From positions 1-64,000 of the forward strand of contig JAUYAK010000019.1 in NCBI GenBank assembly GCA_030693515.1: a DNA stretch of 64,000 nucleotides, given 5' to 3'. Under the pieces are notes generated by a model. The model was not told the origin of the DNA. It saw only the letters and a list, made by a program, of their open reading frames with translations, and did not search any database. This DNA comes from Opitutaceae bacterium. GTDB taxonomy: Bacteria; Verrucomicrobiota; Verrucomicrobiia; Opitutales; Opitutaceae. This document shows positions 34,704 through 45,331 of the stretch, in pieces. Within the stretch, counting starts at the first letter, position 1. Every line of letters begins with the position of its first letter. Made by a program: the position numbers and the translations under genes.

Positions 34704-37700
34704 ATGAAATGTCGCACCTTCCTCTCCATTCTCGGCACCACGGCCGCAGCCGCCGCGTTTCGCGCTGTCCGTGGCATCTTGGCGGCGGTAGCGATTCTGC
34801 TCGGCTTTGCCGTCAGTCCGTCCCGCGCGCAGCCAGCGTCGGAAACCGGCGTGATCACGGGCCGAATTCTCAATCCCGCTGCCGGCGAGTTTCTCCGTAA
34901 TGCGGAGGTGCGCGTGGTCGGCGGCCCCTCCACGTCTTCCGGGGACGGCGGCGGGTTCCGTATGTCAGGCCTTGCGCCCGGCGAGGTCACGGTCGAAGTC
35001 ACCTACACCGGCTTCGGGCGCGCGACCGCGCTGATGCGGGTGGTAGCAGGGGTGGTGACCACGCGGGACTTCGAGCTCACCAGTTCGCTGCCAGCGGTGG
35101 GCACCGACGGCACGGTCAAACTGAGCGCGTTCGTCGTCGCGAGCCAGCGCGAGGGCAACGCGAAGGCGATCATGGAGCAGCGCAATTCGATGAACATTAC
35201 GAACAGCGTTTCCTCGGATGTGTTCGGCGAGGTGGCGGAGGGCAACGTCGGCGAGTTCCTCAAGCACCTGCCCGGCGTCGACTACGATGCGACCGACGGC
35301 ACGGTAAGATATATTTCGCTGCGCGGCCTGGCTTCGGAATACGCGGGGGTGACGGTCGACGGCATGAACTTTCCCAGCGCGGACGCCAACGCGGGCCCGG
35401 GTGGACGCTCGTTCAGTTTCGAGCAGGTCTCGCTCAGCGCGATGGACTCGATCGAGGTGTCCAAGACCATCAGCGCCGATGTCGATGCGAGCGCTCCGGC
35501 CGGCACCATCAACCTGAAGACCAAGCGGGCGTTCGACCGCGAGGGACGCCGGGTATCGGCGTCGTTCAGTCTCACGGGGCACTCGGAGCACCTCATGTCG
35601 GGGCGCAGCTTCGGACCGGGCGACGACCGGCAGCGGAAAATTCTACCGAGCGCGCAGTTCGAGTATTCGGACATCTTTCTGAACCGGCGGCTGGGCATCG
35701 TGCTCGGAGTGATCGAATCGAACTCCTACATCCAGCGCGCGCCGACGACGGTAACCTACAATTTCACGCCGACGGCCGCTTCGCCGACGCCCATGGCGCT
35801 GACGGCGATCAACGCGCAGGCCATCATCCAGACGGTGGAAAGGTTCGCGGCGTCGCTGACGGCCGATTTCAAGGCCACGCCACACCTGGTCCTGTCGCTC
35901 GGCGTGATGTATAACCATTCAGACGTGTGGTCGGGGCAGCGGAGCGTAAACTTCAATACCGGCAGCCGCGCGTCGGCGGCAGTGGTCGACGGCGGCGACC
36001 CGCTTACCCGATTCGTGACGACCGCAAACGGCACCGTGACGGTTACGCCCCTGGCCGTCGCCAAAGTCGGCAACGGCAAGTCGTATAGCCCGCGGTTCAT
36101 CTATAGCCGCAACAACCTGACGGTGGAAGGCCGTGTGGGAATTTCGGATTCGGTCAGCGGCTACAATCCGATGCGATACCGCGATTCCGTATATACCTCG
36201 GGCGGCGTGGCGCTGGCCGGGGTTCGGTTCAGCGCGGAGCGTTCGGCGCTGCATGCCGGCGACTGGCAGATCGCGCAGACCGCGGGCGGAGACTGGAGCA
36301 ACGGCGCCCTTTATTCGTCGCCGTTGATCACGCTGGAAGACGGCCGGTTTGCGGACAACCGGATCAAGACCGGCGAGCTGATCGCGACGCTGCGCACGCA
36401 CCGGTTGCTGCCGGTGGAGTGGAAAGCCGGGGCAAAGTGGAAGCGTGAGGCGCGGAAGTTCGCCAACACCCGGGCGGCCTCCAATTACGCCTATATCGGG
36501 CCGGGGGCGGGCGTGGGGCAGTGGCGCGACTACCGTTCGCCGCTGACGTTGGATTTCAGCGCCCAGGACATGCACACGGCGTCGAGCTCGGGCGGCCCGG
36601 TATTTTTGCCCGACCTCATGCGGATCGCGCAAACCTTCCGCGCGCGCCCCGGCGACTTCGAGCACCGGCTGACGGCGACGGATTACTACAACGCGACGAT
36701 CGCCAACGCCAAGGACTTCGAGGAAAACATCTCATCGTTGTATCTCATGGGCACGACCAAGCTCGGCCCGGTCAACGTCCGCGCGGGCCTGCGGCGCGAG
36801 GAGACGGAGACGGACTCGCTGGAGTTCGACGCCCGGTCGTCAGGCGAAACACGGGCCGCCGGTTATCCGGTCGCAGGAGGGCGCGCGACCACGATTCCCG
36901 GCCTGGAATACCAATACCTCTCCCGGCCGCAGATCCACCGCACCGGCGGCTACGACAATCTGTTTCCGAGCGCCGCCGCGAAATACAATATCACGCGCCA
37001 ACTCGATCTGCAGGTCGGCTTCAGCCGGACGATCAAGCGGCCGCAGGTGGCTTCGCTGGCGGGGGTGTGGCTGATCGACGACGACACGCTGACCGTGAAT
37101 GCACCTAATGTGAATCTTCTGCCCGAATACTCCGACAATTTTTCCGTGCGGCTCGCACGCTACTTCGAGCCCGTCGGAGTGGCGGCGGTGAACTTTTTCC
37201 AGAACGACATCGCGGGCCTGCACCAGACCGGCACGCGCATCGGAAGCGATGAATTCGCGCCCGGCGATTCGACCTACGACGGCTACACTTTCATCACCAC
37301 CACGCAGAGTGACAATGACGTGCGCGTGCGCGGGATGGAGTTGGAATACAGCCAGAGCCTCTCTTTTTTTCCGCGACCTTGGTCAGGGTTCAGTGTGCGC
37401 GCCAGCTACACGCGAAACTACGCGCAAGTGATCGTGGCCAACATGTCGCCGCACCTGGTGTCGGCCGGCCTGACCTACGCCCACCGACGCGGCCAGTTTT
37501 ATGCGAACATGAACTGGGCGTCGTCCCGGCCGATCAACGCGGCCAACACGCAATACCAGCGGCATCGGATCAACGTCGACGTGGGTGGATCGCACCGGAT
37601 CACCCCCAAGCTCGGCGCCTTTTTTGCCGTGCGGAATATCCTGAACGAACCGTTTATCCGGATGCAGAAAGTGGGCGACAATCCCGCCGCGGCGCAGTTT

Positions 37701-37751
37701 TTTCAGAAGTTCGGCGTGACGCCGACGGTCGGAGTGCGCGCCACTTTCTGA
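34704..37751 (+). CDS. TonB-dependent receptor with N-terminal carboxypeptidase-regulatory-like domain
   Basis: 1015 residues from ATG 34704. The signal peptide is long (about residues 1-43). Residues 47-120 are a CarboxypepD_reg-like beta-sandwich (TGVITGRILNPAAGEFLRNAEVRV...GEVTVEVTYTGF). The plug includes VGEFLKHLPGVDYD, RYISLRGLASEYAGVTVDGM and the SIEVSKTISADVDASAPAGTI block, and the barrel ends GVRATF. This type occurs in Bacteroidota and Verrucomicrobiota for glycan or metal-ligand uptake. There is no STN domain, so it does not signal through FecR. It lies 37 bp after the FecA-like gene and 63 bp before the FAD oxidoreductase, suggesting co-transcription. Codon use is less strongly GC3-biased than in the preceding gene. 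Confidence 0.85.
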   Translation: MKCRTFLSILGTTAAAAAFRAVRGILAAVAILLGFAVSPSRAQPASETGVITGRILNPAAGEFLRNAEVRVVGGPSTSSGDGGGFRMSGLAPGEVTVEVTYTGFGRATALMRVVAGVVTTRDFELTSSLPAVGTDGTVKLSAFVVASQREGNAKAIMEQRNSMNITNSVSSDVFGEVAEGNVGEFLKHLPGVDYDATDGTVRYISLRGLASEYAGVTVDGMNFPSADANAGPGGRSFSFEQVSLSAMDSIEVSKTISADVDASAPAGTINLKTKRAFDREGRRVSASFSLTGHSEHLMSGRSFGPGDDRQRKILPSAQFEYSDIFLNRRLGIVLGVIESNSYIQRAPTTVTYNFTPTAASPTPMALTAINAQAIIQTVERFAASLTADFKATPHLVLSLGVMYNHSDVWSGQRSVNFNTGSRASAAVVDGGDPLTRFVTTANGTVTVTPLAVAKVGNGKSYSPRFIYSRNNLTVEGRVGISDSVSGYNPMRYRDSVYTSGGVALAGVRFSAERSALHAGDWQIAQTAGGDWSNGALYSSPLITLEDGRFADNRIKTGELIATLRTHRLLPVEWKAGAKWKREARKFANTRAASNYAYIGPGAGVGQWRDYRSPLTLDFSAQDMHTASSSGGPVFLPDLMRIAQTFRARPGDFEHRLTATDYYNATIANAKDFEENISSLYLMGTTKLGPVNVRAGLRREETETDSLEFDARSSGETRAAGYPVAGGRATTIPGLEYQYLSRPQIHRTGGYDNLFPSAAAKYNITRQLDLQVGFSRTIKRPQVASLAGVWLIDDDTLTVNAPNVNLLPEYSDNFSVRLARYFEPVGVAAVNFFQNDIAGLHQTGTRIGSDEFAPGDSTYDGYTFITTTQSDNDVRVRGMELEYSQSLSFFPRPWSGFSVRASYTRNYAQVIVANMSPHLVSAGLTYAHRRGQFYANMNWASSRPINAANTQYQRHRINVDVGGSHRITPKLGAFFAVRNILNEPFIRMQKVGDNPAAAQFFQKFGVTPTVGVRATF

Positions 37752-37814
37752 CCGGCCTGCACCGCCCCCTATTGTCCCGGCCCGAGCCATAGCCCGAAAC
37801 CCCTGATCACTCCC

Positions 37815-39155
37815 ATGAAACGCCGCCACTTCCTCGCCACGCTCGGAACCCTCCCCGCCGGCACGGTGCTCGTCGCCGCGCAGCCGCCGCCGCAACTGCG
37901 CCGGCTCTCGACCGACGTGCTGGTGATCGGCGGCGGCACGGCCGGCACCATTGCCGCGATCCAGGCGGGTCGCCTCGGCGCGAAGACCATGCTCGTCGAG
38001 GCGGGCAGCCAACTCGGCGGGACGACGACGACGGGCGGAGTGGATTTTCCGGGCCTGTTCCACGCGTGGGGAAAACAGGTCATCGCGGGCATCGGCTGGG
38101 AGCTGGTGAAAGCCGCGGTGGACCTCGGCAGCGCCGAACTCCCCGATTTCACGAAGCCCACCGGTCGCCAGCACTGGCGGCATCAGGTTCGCATCACCGG
38201 AAATCTCTACGCTGCGCTCGCCGAGGAAGCGTGTGTGAAGGCCGGTGTTCAGCTCCGTTACTACGAATCGCCGCTCACGGTCGAGGCAGCCGGCGACAGT
38301 TGGCGCGTGCGTCTCACCGGCAAGGGCACGAGCATCGAGGTAGTGACGAAACAACTCATCGATTGCACCGGCAACGCGTCGGTCGTCGGCCTGGCCGGCA
38401 TTGAGCGCCTGCGCGAAAAAATCCGCCAACCTGGCACACTCATCTACCGCCTCGGCGGCTACGATTTGGCCACGATAGACATGAACGCGATGCAGGCGAA
38501 ACTCGTCGCCGCTCGCAAATCCGGCGTGCTCAAGCCGACCGATATCAACGGGACCATCGCCGGCTTCCTCGGCAAAGGCGGCGAGAGCGGCAACCACATC
38601 CCCGGCGCTGATTCCTCGACCTCCGAGGCGCACACCGCCACGAACATCCTCGGCCGCGAGGCGCTCCTGCGCGTGCTGCGTTTTCTCAAGCAGGAGCTGC
38701 CCTTTGCGCTGATGACCATCGAGCGCTTGCAGCCCGAGGCCGGCATCCGCGAGACATTCCGCATCATCGGTGAAACCCAGATCACGCACGAGGACTACAC
38801 CTCCGGTCGCGTTTTCGAGGACGCGGTGGCGCATTCGTTTTATCCGATCGATTTGCACTACGAGGGCGGCGTGACGCCCAAGCATCTTAACGAAGGCATT
38901 GTGCCGACGATCCCGCTGCGCGCGCTCATTCCGAAGGCCAGCAAGAACCTCCTCGTCGCGGGCCGCTGCCTCAGCAGCGACCAACTAGCCAATTCCGCCC
39001 TGCGCGTGCAGGCCTCTTGCATGGCGATGGGCCAGGCTGCGGGCGTGACGGCGGCGCTGGCCGCTCGCACGGGCACGACGCCGCTCCGCGTGCCGCTCGC
39101 CGACATCCGCCGCGAGCTCACCCGCCACGGCGCGATAGTGCCGAAGAAGGCGTAG
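37815..39155 (+). CDS. Tat-exported FAD-dependent oxidoreductase
   Basis: 446 residues. The N-terminus KRRHFLATLG is a short twin-arginine signal, with processing near LVAAQ. The FAD-binding motif VLVIGGGTAGTIAAIQAGRLG and EAGSQLGGTTTTGGV are typical of the FAD_oxidored family (PF12831). The C-terminus has LLVAGRCLSSDQLANSALRVQ, the second FAD-contact region. Members are often in polysaccharide or phenolic utilisation loci of Verrucomicrobiota and Planctomycetota; the substrate is not predictable. It sits between the TonB receptor and the sugar-dehydrogenase-like gene, supporting a periplasmic oxidative step. Confidence 0.8.
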   Translation: MKRRHFLATLGTLPAGTVLVAAQPPPQLRRLSTDVLVIGGGTAGTIAAIQAGRLGAKTMLVEAGSQLGGTTTTGGVDFPGLFHAWGKQVIAGIGWELVKAAVDLGSAELPDFTKPTGRQHWRHQVRITGNLYAALAEEACVKAGVQLRYYESPLTVEAAGDSWRVRLTGKGTSIEVVTKQLIDCTGNASVVGLAGIERLREKIRQPGTLIYRLGGYDLATIDMNAMQAKLVAARKSGVLKPTDINGTIAGFLGKGGESGNHIPGADSSTSEAHTATNILGREALLRVLRFLKQELPFALMTIERLQPEAGIRETFRIIGETQITHEDYTSGRVFEDAVAHSFYPIDLHYEGGVTPKHLNEGIVPTIPLRALIPKASKNLLVAGRCLSSDQLANSALRVQASCMAMGQAAGVTAALAARTGTTPLRVPLADIRRELTRHGAIVPKKA

Positions 39156-39276
39156 CACCGGGCCGGCCCGTATAGCCCGCGGAGGAAGCGCCATCATTTC
39201 ACGCTTCCGCAGCACCTAGCCTTCGGCATTGTTCCGACGGCTCTTGGTCACCTGTCCCCACGCTGAGCACACCTGA

Positions 39277-42186
39277 ATGTCTCCCGTATTGCCCCGCTTT
39301 ATCACCCCGCTGTGTCTTGCCGCCGCCGCGCTATCGGCCCAGCCGCTCGCGCTTCCGCGCGCCCCGTGGACCACCTCCGCCATCATGGGCACGCCCGAGG
39401 CGCCGCCGCCGTATCGCGTCGAGCGGGCGTTTCCACAGCTCACCTTCGCACAACCCCTCGAAGTCGCGGTGCTCCCCGGCACGGACCGCCTCGTCGTCGT
39501 CGAACTCGGCGGCAAGCTCCGCTCTTTCCGCGCCAGCGATGAAAACGCGTCCGAGACCGATCTGTTCGGCGACGTCGCCAGGTTCGATCGCGAGCTCACC
39601 GATGCCTACGCCGTCACGTTTCATCCCAAGTTCGCGGAGAACCGCTTCGCTTACGTGCTCGCACTGGCGAAGAAACCCGGCGTAAAAAACCACGAGAACG
39701 GGACGCGCATCATCCGCTTCAAGGTCACCGCCGATCCGATTCCGCGCCTCGACCACACCACAGGCCAGGTGCTCCTCACGTGGCTCCAAGGCGGCCACAA
39801 CGGCGGCAATCTCCGCTTCGGTCCCGACGGCATGCTCTACTTCGGCGCCGGCGACGCCGGTCCGGCGGAGCCGCCCGACCCCTTCGTCACCGGCCAGGAT
39901 TTGAGCGACCTGCTCGCGAGCATCATGCGCATCGACGTGGATCGCACCGACCCCGGCCTCGCGTATGCGATCCCGCGCGACAATCCCTTCGTCGGCGTGG
40001 CGAAGGCCCGCGGCGAGGTCTGGGCTTACGGCCTGCGCAACCCGTGGCGCATCGCCTTCGATCCCAAGTCGGGCGAACTCTACACCGGCGATGTCGGGTG
40101 GCAGCTGTGGGAAATGATCTACCGCGTGCAACGCGGTGGAAACTACGGGTGGAGCCTGACCGAGGGCGGACGCCAGGATGTGCGGCCCGACCGGCTCATC
40201 GGCCCTTCGCCGGTCCTGCCGGCACTCGCGGTTCACTCGCACGAGGAGGCCGCGAGCATCACCGGCGGCGAGTTTTATCACGGCCAGGCTCTGCCCGAGC
40301 TGAGCGGCGCCTATCTCTACGGCGACTGGCAGACGGGCGTCTTCTGGTCGCTTCGCGCCGACGGCGATCGCGTGACGGAATTGCGCGAACTGTGCCGCGC
40401 GCCGCTCTCGCCCGTCGGCTTCGGCGTGCAGCCCGACGGCGAGATCCTCATCTGCGACTACGCCGGAGGCGGACTCTGGCGCTTCACCCGCAACCCCGCC
40501 GCCGGCTCGCCTTCGAAGTTTCCGCGCCGGCTGAGCGAGACGGGGCTTTTTGCGGACACGCCGCGCCAGCAGCCCGCGCCCGGCGTGGTGCCCTACGAGA
40601 TCAACGCCCCGCGCTGGGCCGACCACGCGACCTCTGAGCGCTGGGTCGCGTTTCCCGGCGACGGCCGGATTACACTCGCGACGAAACAGCTCGGCGTGAT
40701 GCCGGTCGGCCGTTGGGTGTTTCCGGACAACGCCGTTCTTACGAAAACCTATTCGCTCGAACTCGAACGCGGGAACCCTGCGACCCGCCGCCGCGTCGAA
40801 ACGCAACTCCTCCACTACGACGGGCAGCTCCAGCAATGGGGCGCCTACAGCTACCGCTGGAACGAAGCGCAGACCGACGCCGAGCTCGTGCCCGCGCGCG
40901 GCGACGAGACCGTGCTCGACATCAAGGACTCCGGCGCCCCCGGCGGCGCGCAACGACAAACCTGGCGCTTCCACAGCCGCGCCGAGTGCCTGCGCTGCCA
41001 CAACCAGACCATAAATTTCGCCGCCGGCTTCAACGCCCTCCAACTCGACCGCCCCACTCCCTCGTCGCCAGGCCGGCAGATCGATGTCCTGCAAGCGGCC
41101 GGGCTCGCCCGCGCCGAGCCGCGCATGGCTGATCCGCACGGCGACGCCGCCACGCTCGAACTGCGCGCGCGCTCCTATCTCCACGCCAACTGCGGCACTT
41201 GCCACCGCTTCAACGGCGGCGGCTCCGCCAACCTCCTCCTCAACATCGACCTTCCGTTGAAAGAGGCGAAACTCATCGACGAAAAACCTGTGCAGGGCGA
41301 CCTCGGCCTGCCGGATGCCCGCGTGATCGCTCCCGGCGATCCGGCGCGCAGCGTCCTGCTCTACCGGCTCGCCACGGAAGGCCGCGGCCACATGCCCTAC
41401 GTCGGCAGCCGGTTGGTTGATGCCCGCGGTCTGCTCCTCGTGCGCGATTGGATCGCGGGCCTGAATGCCAACAACAGCGAGGTCGCGCCGGCCGCCAAAG
41501 TCCAGCGCGACGCCGAACTCGCCGCGCTCCGTTCCCTCCGCCGCGGCGAGATTGCCGCGCTCGCGCCGCTGCTCGCCACTGGCAGCGGCGCACTCTCCGT
41601 CGTGCTCGACCTCATGGACAGTCGTCTGCCGGCGGCCGTCCGGGCCGAGGCCATCACCCAAGGCGCCACGCTCACTGACCCGGTGCGCCGCGATCTGTTT
41701 GAGCGGTTCCTCCCCGATGCGCAGCGCCGGCAGGTGCTTGGAGTGAACTTCAAGCCCGAGCAGATCCTGGCGCGTCAAGGTGACGCGGGACGCGGGCGGG
41801 CGGTCTTTGCGACCGCGTGCGTCGCGTGCCATCGTGCCGATGGCATCGGCATCGACTTTGGCCCCGACCTCTCGCGCATCGGCGCGAAATACGCGCCGGC
41901 CGCGCTCCTTGAGCACATCGTCGCCCCGAATGCCCTCGTGGATCCCGTGTGGCAGCTTGCGAGCGTCGAGCTGAAGGGCGGCGGTGTGAAGGCCGGCTTC
42001 GTCATCGCGCGCGACGGCACCGCCCTCACCCTCAAGGTCGCGGGCGGCGCCACCGAGCGCATCCCGGCCAGCCAAGTCGCCCAGGTCAGTGCCTCGCGCA
42101 CCTCGCTCATGCCCGAGGGGCTCTTGCACAACCTCACCGCCCTCGAGGCCGCCGATCTCATCGCGTTTCTCGCGGCGTTGAAGTGA
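39277..42186 (+). CDS. PQQ sugar-dehydrogenase-like domain fused to multihaem c-type cytochrome domains
   Basis: 969 residues with a signal peptide (about 1-20). Residues 40-420 form a soluble glucose-dehydrogenase-like six-blade propeller: GGHNGGNLRFGPDGMLYFGAG, WAYGLRNPWRIAFDP, GELYTGDVGWQLWE. Residues 430-720 match the SO2930/HNE_0200-type dihaem region, with haem motifs CLRCH (Cys571) and CGTCH (Cys639). A third motif CVACH (Cys848) opens a C-terminal monohaem domain. Electrons from sugar or aldose oxidation could thus leave directly through three haems within one chain. The enzyme would be periplasmic or surface-bound. The preceding Tat oxidoreductase and TonB receptors fit a common substrate path. 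PQQ use is inferred from the fold. Confidence 0.85.
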   Translation: MSPVLPRFITPLCLAAAALSAQPLALPRAPWTTSAIMGTPEAPPPYRVERAFPQLTFAQPLEVAVLPGTDRLVVVELGGKLRSFRASDENASETDLFGDVARFDRELTDAYAVTFHPKFAENRFAYVLALAKKPGVKNHENGTRIIRFKVTADPIPRLDHTTGQVLLTWLQGGHNGGNLRFGPDGMLYFGAGDAGPAEPPDPFVTGQDLSDLLASIMRIDVDRTDPGLAYAIPRDNPFVGVAKARGEVWAYGLRNPWRIAFDPKSGELYTGDVGWQLWEMIYRVQRGGNYGWSLTEGGRQDVRPDRLIGPSPVLPALAVHSHEEAASITGGEFYHGQALPELSGAYLYGDWQTGVFWSLRADGDRVTELRELCRAPLSPVGFGVQPDGEILICDYAGGGLWRFTRNPAAGSPSKFPRRLSETGLFADTPRQQPAPGVVPYEINAPRWADHATSERWVAFPGDGRITLATKQLGVMPVGRWVFPDNAVLTKTYSLELERGNPATRRRVETQLLHYDGQLQQWGAYSYRWNEAQTDAELVPARGDETVLDIKDSGAPGGAQRQTWRFHSRAECLRCHNQTINFAAGFNALQLDRPTPSSPGRQIDVLQAAGLARAEPRMADPHGDAATLELRARSYLHANCGTCHRFNGGGSANLLLNIDLPLKEAKLIDEKPVQGDLGLPDARVIAPGDPARSVLLYRLATEGRGHMPYVGSRLVDARGLLLVRDWIAGLNANNSEVAPAAKVQRDAELAALRSLRRGEIAALAPLLATGSGALSVVLDLMDSRLPAAVRAEAITQGATLTDPVRRDLFERFLPDAQRRQVLGVNFKPEQILARQGDAGRGRAVFATACVACHRADGIGIDFGPDLSRIGAKYAPAALLEHIVAPNALVDPVWQLASVELKGGGVKAGFVIARDGTALTLKVAGGATERIPASQVAQVSASRTSLMPEGLLHNLTALEAADLIAFLAALK

Positions 42187-42247
42187 GGCGCAGCGCGCGG
42201 GTAAATGCGGGCGTGACGCCGCGGCATCCCGCACTAAGTTGCGTGGC

Positions 42248-45200
42248 ATGATTTACCCCGCCCACCGCGCCGCGTGGCTGCCGCACGCCTGCACCGGCCC
42301 GGTCGTGCGCGTCGGGTTGATCGTTTTGCTGGTGGCCGGTGCGTCTGCGCTCCGCGGAGCCGAAACACGGGTCGATTTCGGCCGCGACATTCAGCCCATC
42401 CTCGCCGGGCGCTGTTATGATTGCCACGGTCTTGATCACCCCAAGGCCGGCTTGCACCTCACGACGGCGGTGCAGGCGCGCGCAGGCGGGCGATCGGGTT
42501 TGCCGGCGCTCGTGCCGGGCGCGCCGGAACAGAGCGAGATTTTCCAGCGCATCATCTCCCCGCACGAGGATGAGGTGATGCCGCAGAAAGGCGACCGCCT
42601 CAAACCCGCCGAGATCGCGCTGCTCAAGCGCTGGATCGAGGAGGGTGCGCTCTGGCCGGATAATCTCCGGCACTGGGCTTACGTGAAACCGTCGCGCCCC
42701 GCCCTGCCGGTATCGGCCGCGGCGAGTTCGGCCGGAGGAAATCCGATCGACGCCTTCGTGTTCGCGCGGCTCGCGCAGGAAGGTCTCGCGCCCTCGCCGC
42801 CCGCGGATCGCGCGCGCTGGCTGCGCCGCGTCTCCCTCGACCTCATCGGGCTGCCGCCCACGACCGGTGAGATCGCGGCCTTCCTCGCGGACGATGCGCC
42901 CGGCGACCAGCCCTTCGAGCGCGTCGTCGATCGGCTGCTGGCTTCGCCCCACTACGGCGAGCGCTGGGCCCGGCCGTGGCTCGACCTCGCGCGTTACGCC
43001 GATTCCCACGGGTTCCAGCGCGACGACCTCCGCGATCTCTGGCCCTACCGGGATTGGGTGGTGCGCGCGATGAACGCCGATCTGCCGTTCGATCGTTTCA
43101 CGATTATGCAGCTCGCGGGCGATCTGTTGCCCGAGGCCGACGCGGAGAAAAACCCCGATCCGCTGATCGCGACCGGCTTTCACCGCGCCGCACCCACCAA
43201 CGTCGAGGCCGGGACCGATCAGGAGGAGGGTCGCGTCAACCAGGTCTTCGATCGCGTGAACACCACCGCCACCGTCTGGCTGGGCTCCACGCTGGAGTGC
43301 GCGCAGTGCCACAATCACAAATACGATCCCTTCACGCAGCGGGACTACTACCGCCTCTTCGCCTATTTCAATTCCACTGAGCGCGAGACCGAGTTCGCGA
43401 GCGCGAAGGCGCTGGCCACGCTCAAGTTCACCGGCCCTTACCTCGCCTTGCCCGTCCCGGCCGACGACGCGAAACGCGCCGCGCTCGCAGCCCGCCTGCG
43501 CGACATCGATCGCGAGATTGCCGTGGTCGCGGAGCGGTTGCGCGGTGCGGCGGCCACGCTTGAGGCGGAGGCGCGGGCCAAGCTCGAGACGAGCGCCCAG
43601 CTGCATCCGCTCGACATCACCGCCTTCGAGTCCACCGGCGGCTCGGCCCACCGCCTGCTGCCCGACAAATCGGTGCTGCTCGACGACGAGGAGGCGCCCG
43701 AGCGCGACACCTACACTCTCACCGTGCGCACCCCGCTCACCGGCATCACCGGCTTCAAGCTTGAGGCGCTCGCCGATTCGGCGCTGCCCGGTGGCGGTCC
43801 CGGTCGCGCCGCGGCCCCCCGGCCCAATTTCGTCCTAAACAACCTGCGCATCGCCCTCGTCCGCGCGGACGGCACCACCGAGCCCGTGCCGCTCGTGCGC
43901 GCCGAGGCCTCGTTTTCCCAGGCCCGCTTCGCGGTCGCCAGCCTGCTGAAATCCAACACCAAGCCTGCCGAAGGCTGGGCCATCTCGCCGCAGTTCGGCC
44001 GCGATCATTGGGCGACGTTTGCGACGGAGCGGCCCCTCGGATCGGCCGACGGCGCGACCTTTGTTTTCACCTTGGAGCAGAACAACGGCGGCAGCCGCAC
44101 GATCGGCCGGTTGCGTCTTTCCGCTCTCACCGGTGTCGCACAAGGCCCCGCGCTCCCCGCGACGGTCGCCGCGGTGCTGCGCACGCCGGCACCGGCGCGC
44201 ACTCTGGACCAACGGCGCGTCTTGGAAAACCATTGGCTCGCGCAAGATCCCGCCGGCGCGAAACTGCGCGAGACGCGGCAGACTCTCGCGCGCGAACTCG
44301 ATGCGATCGCCGGTCCGCGCACGCTCGTGATGCGCGAGCTGCGCGAACCGCGCGCGACGCACGTGCTCAATCGCGGCAATTTCCTCGATCCGGGCGAGCG
44401 CGTCACACCCGGCACACCGGAGAGTCTGCCCATCATTCTCGAGGGCGGCACGCGCCTCGACCTCGCGCGCTGGCTGGCAAGCGCAGACAATCCGCTCGTC
44501 GCGCGCGTGACGGTCAACCGCTGGTGGCAGGAATTTTTCGGCCACGGCCTGGTGCGCACGCCCGAAGACTTCGGCATCAAGGGCGAGGCGCCCACGCATC
44601 CCGCGCTGCTCGACTGGCTGGCGGTCGAGTTCGCCGAGGGCGGCTGGAGCATGAAACGTCTCCACCGTTTGATCACGCTCTCGGCGACCTATCGGCAGTC
44701 GTCGCGCGTCACGCCCGAGCTCTTGGCCCTCGACGATCAGAATCGCCTACTCGCGCGCGGGCCGCGCTTCCGCCTCGAAGCCGAGGCCGTGCGCGACAAC
44801 GCCCTCGCCATCGCCGGCCTGCTCAGCGCCGGGCTCGGCGGACCGCCCGTGCGTCCGCCGCAGCCCGCCGGCCTGTGGGACAGCAAGATCGGCGGGGAGC
44901 GCGTGACCTACGAGGTCAGCACCGGCGCCGATGCCCACCGGCGCGGGCTTTACACCGTCTGGAAGCGTGCCTCGCCCTACCCGAGCTTCATGAATTTCGA
45001 CGCCACCGCGCGCACGGCCTGCACCGTGCGCCGCTCGCGCTCCAACACCCCGCTGCAAGCCCTCACCCTCCTCAACGATCCGGTTTACGTCGAGGCCGCA
45101 GCCGCGCTCGCGCACCGCGTGCTCCGCGAGCAACCCGACGCATCGGAAGCCGGCCGGCTGCGCCATGCCTTCATGCTCTGCGTCGCGCGTGAGCCGGCCG

Positions 45201-45325
45201 AGATTGAGCAGGCCGCCTTGCACCGGCTGCTCGCGCAGCAGCGCCGCGTCCACGACGACGCGACGGCCTGGCAGGCGGTGGCCGCCGCCCTGCTTAACCT
45301 CGACGAGACTATCACCAAGAACTGA
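42248..45325 (+). CDS. DUF1549/DUF1553 planctomycete-type cytochrome c protein
   Basis: 1025 residues from ATG 42248. Signal peptide about residues 12-38. The PSCyt1 haem motif CYDCHG (Cys56) opens the protein. The DUF1549 (PSCyt2) block is DRARWLRRVSLDLIGLPPT, with a second haem motif CAQCHNHKYDPF (Cys351). The DUF1553 (PSD1) block begins RLDLARWLASADNPLVARVT and includes NRWWQEFFGHGLV. These proteins are almost always followed by a DUF1501 gene, as here after six bases. Their biochemical role is not established; a surface redox function is likely. Confidence 0.9.
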   Translation: MIYPAHRAAWLPHACTGPVVRVGLIVLLVAGASALRGAETRVDFGRDIQPILAGRCYDCHGLDHPKAGLHLTTAVQARAGGRSGLPALVPGAPEQSEIFQRIISPHEDEVMPQKGDRLKPAEIALLKRWIEEGALWPDNLRHWAYVKPSRPALPVSAAASSAGGNPIDAFVFARLAQEGLAPSPPADRARWLRRVSLDLIGLPPTTGEIAAFLADDAPGDQPFERVVDRLLASPHYGERWARPWLDLARYADSHGFQRDDLRDLWPYRDWVVRAMNADLPFDRFTIMQLAGDLLPEADAEKNPDPLIATGFHRAAPTNVEAGTDQEEGRVNQVFDRVNTTATVWLGSTLECAQCHNHKYDPFTQRDYYRLFAYFNSTERETEFASAKALATLKFTGPYLALPVPADDAKRAALAARLRDIDREIAVVAERLRGAAATLEAEARAKLETSAQLHPLDITAFESTGGSAHRLLPDKSVLLDDEEAPERDTYTLTVRTPLTGITGFKLEALADSALPGGGPGRAAAPRPNFVLNNLRIALVRADGTTEPVPLVRAEASFSQARFAVASLLKSNTKPAEGWAISPQFGRDHWATFATERPLGSADGATFVFTLEQNNGGSRTIGRLRLSALTGVAQGPALPATVAAVLRTPAPARTLDQRRVLENHWLAQDPAGAKLRETRQTLARELDAIAGPRTLVMRELREPRATHVLNRGNFLDPGERVTPGTPESLPIILEGGTRLDLARWLASADNPLVARVTVNRWWQEFFGHGLVRTPEDFGIKGEAPTHPALLDWLAVEFAEGGWSMKRLHRLITLSATYRQSSRVTPELLALDDQNRLLARGPRFRLEAEAVRDNALAIAGLLSAGLGGPPVRPPQPAGLWDSKIGGERVTYEVSTGADAHRRGLYTVWKRASPYPSFMNFDATARTACTVRRSRSNTPLQALTLLNDPVYVEAAAALAHRVLREQPDASEAGRLRHAFMLCVAREPAEIEQAALHRLLAQQRRVHDDATAWQAVAAALLNLDETITKN

Positions 45326-45331
45326 CGCGCC

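Noticed and set aside
39331-42249. 972-codon minus-strand open frame opposite the sugar-dehydrogenase gene
   Set aside because: It mirrors the plus-strand gene almost exactly and lacks recognisable domains; the plus strand has propeller and haem motifs.
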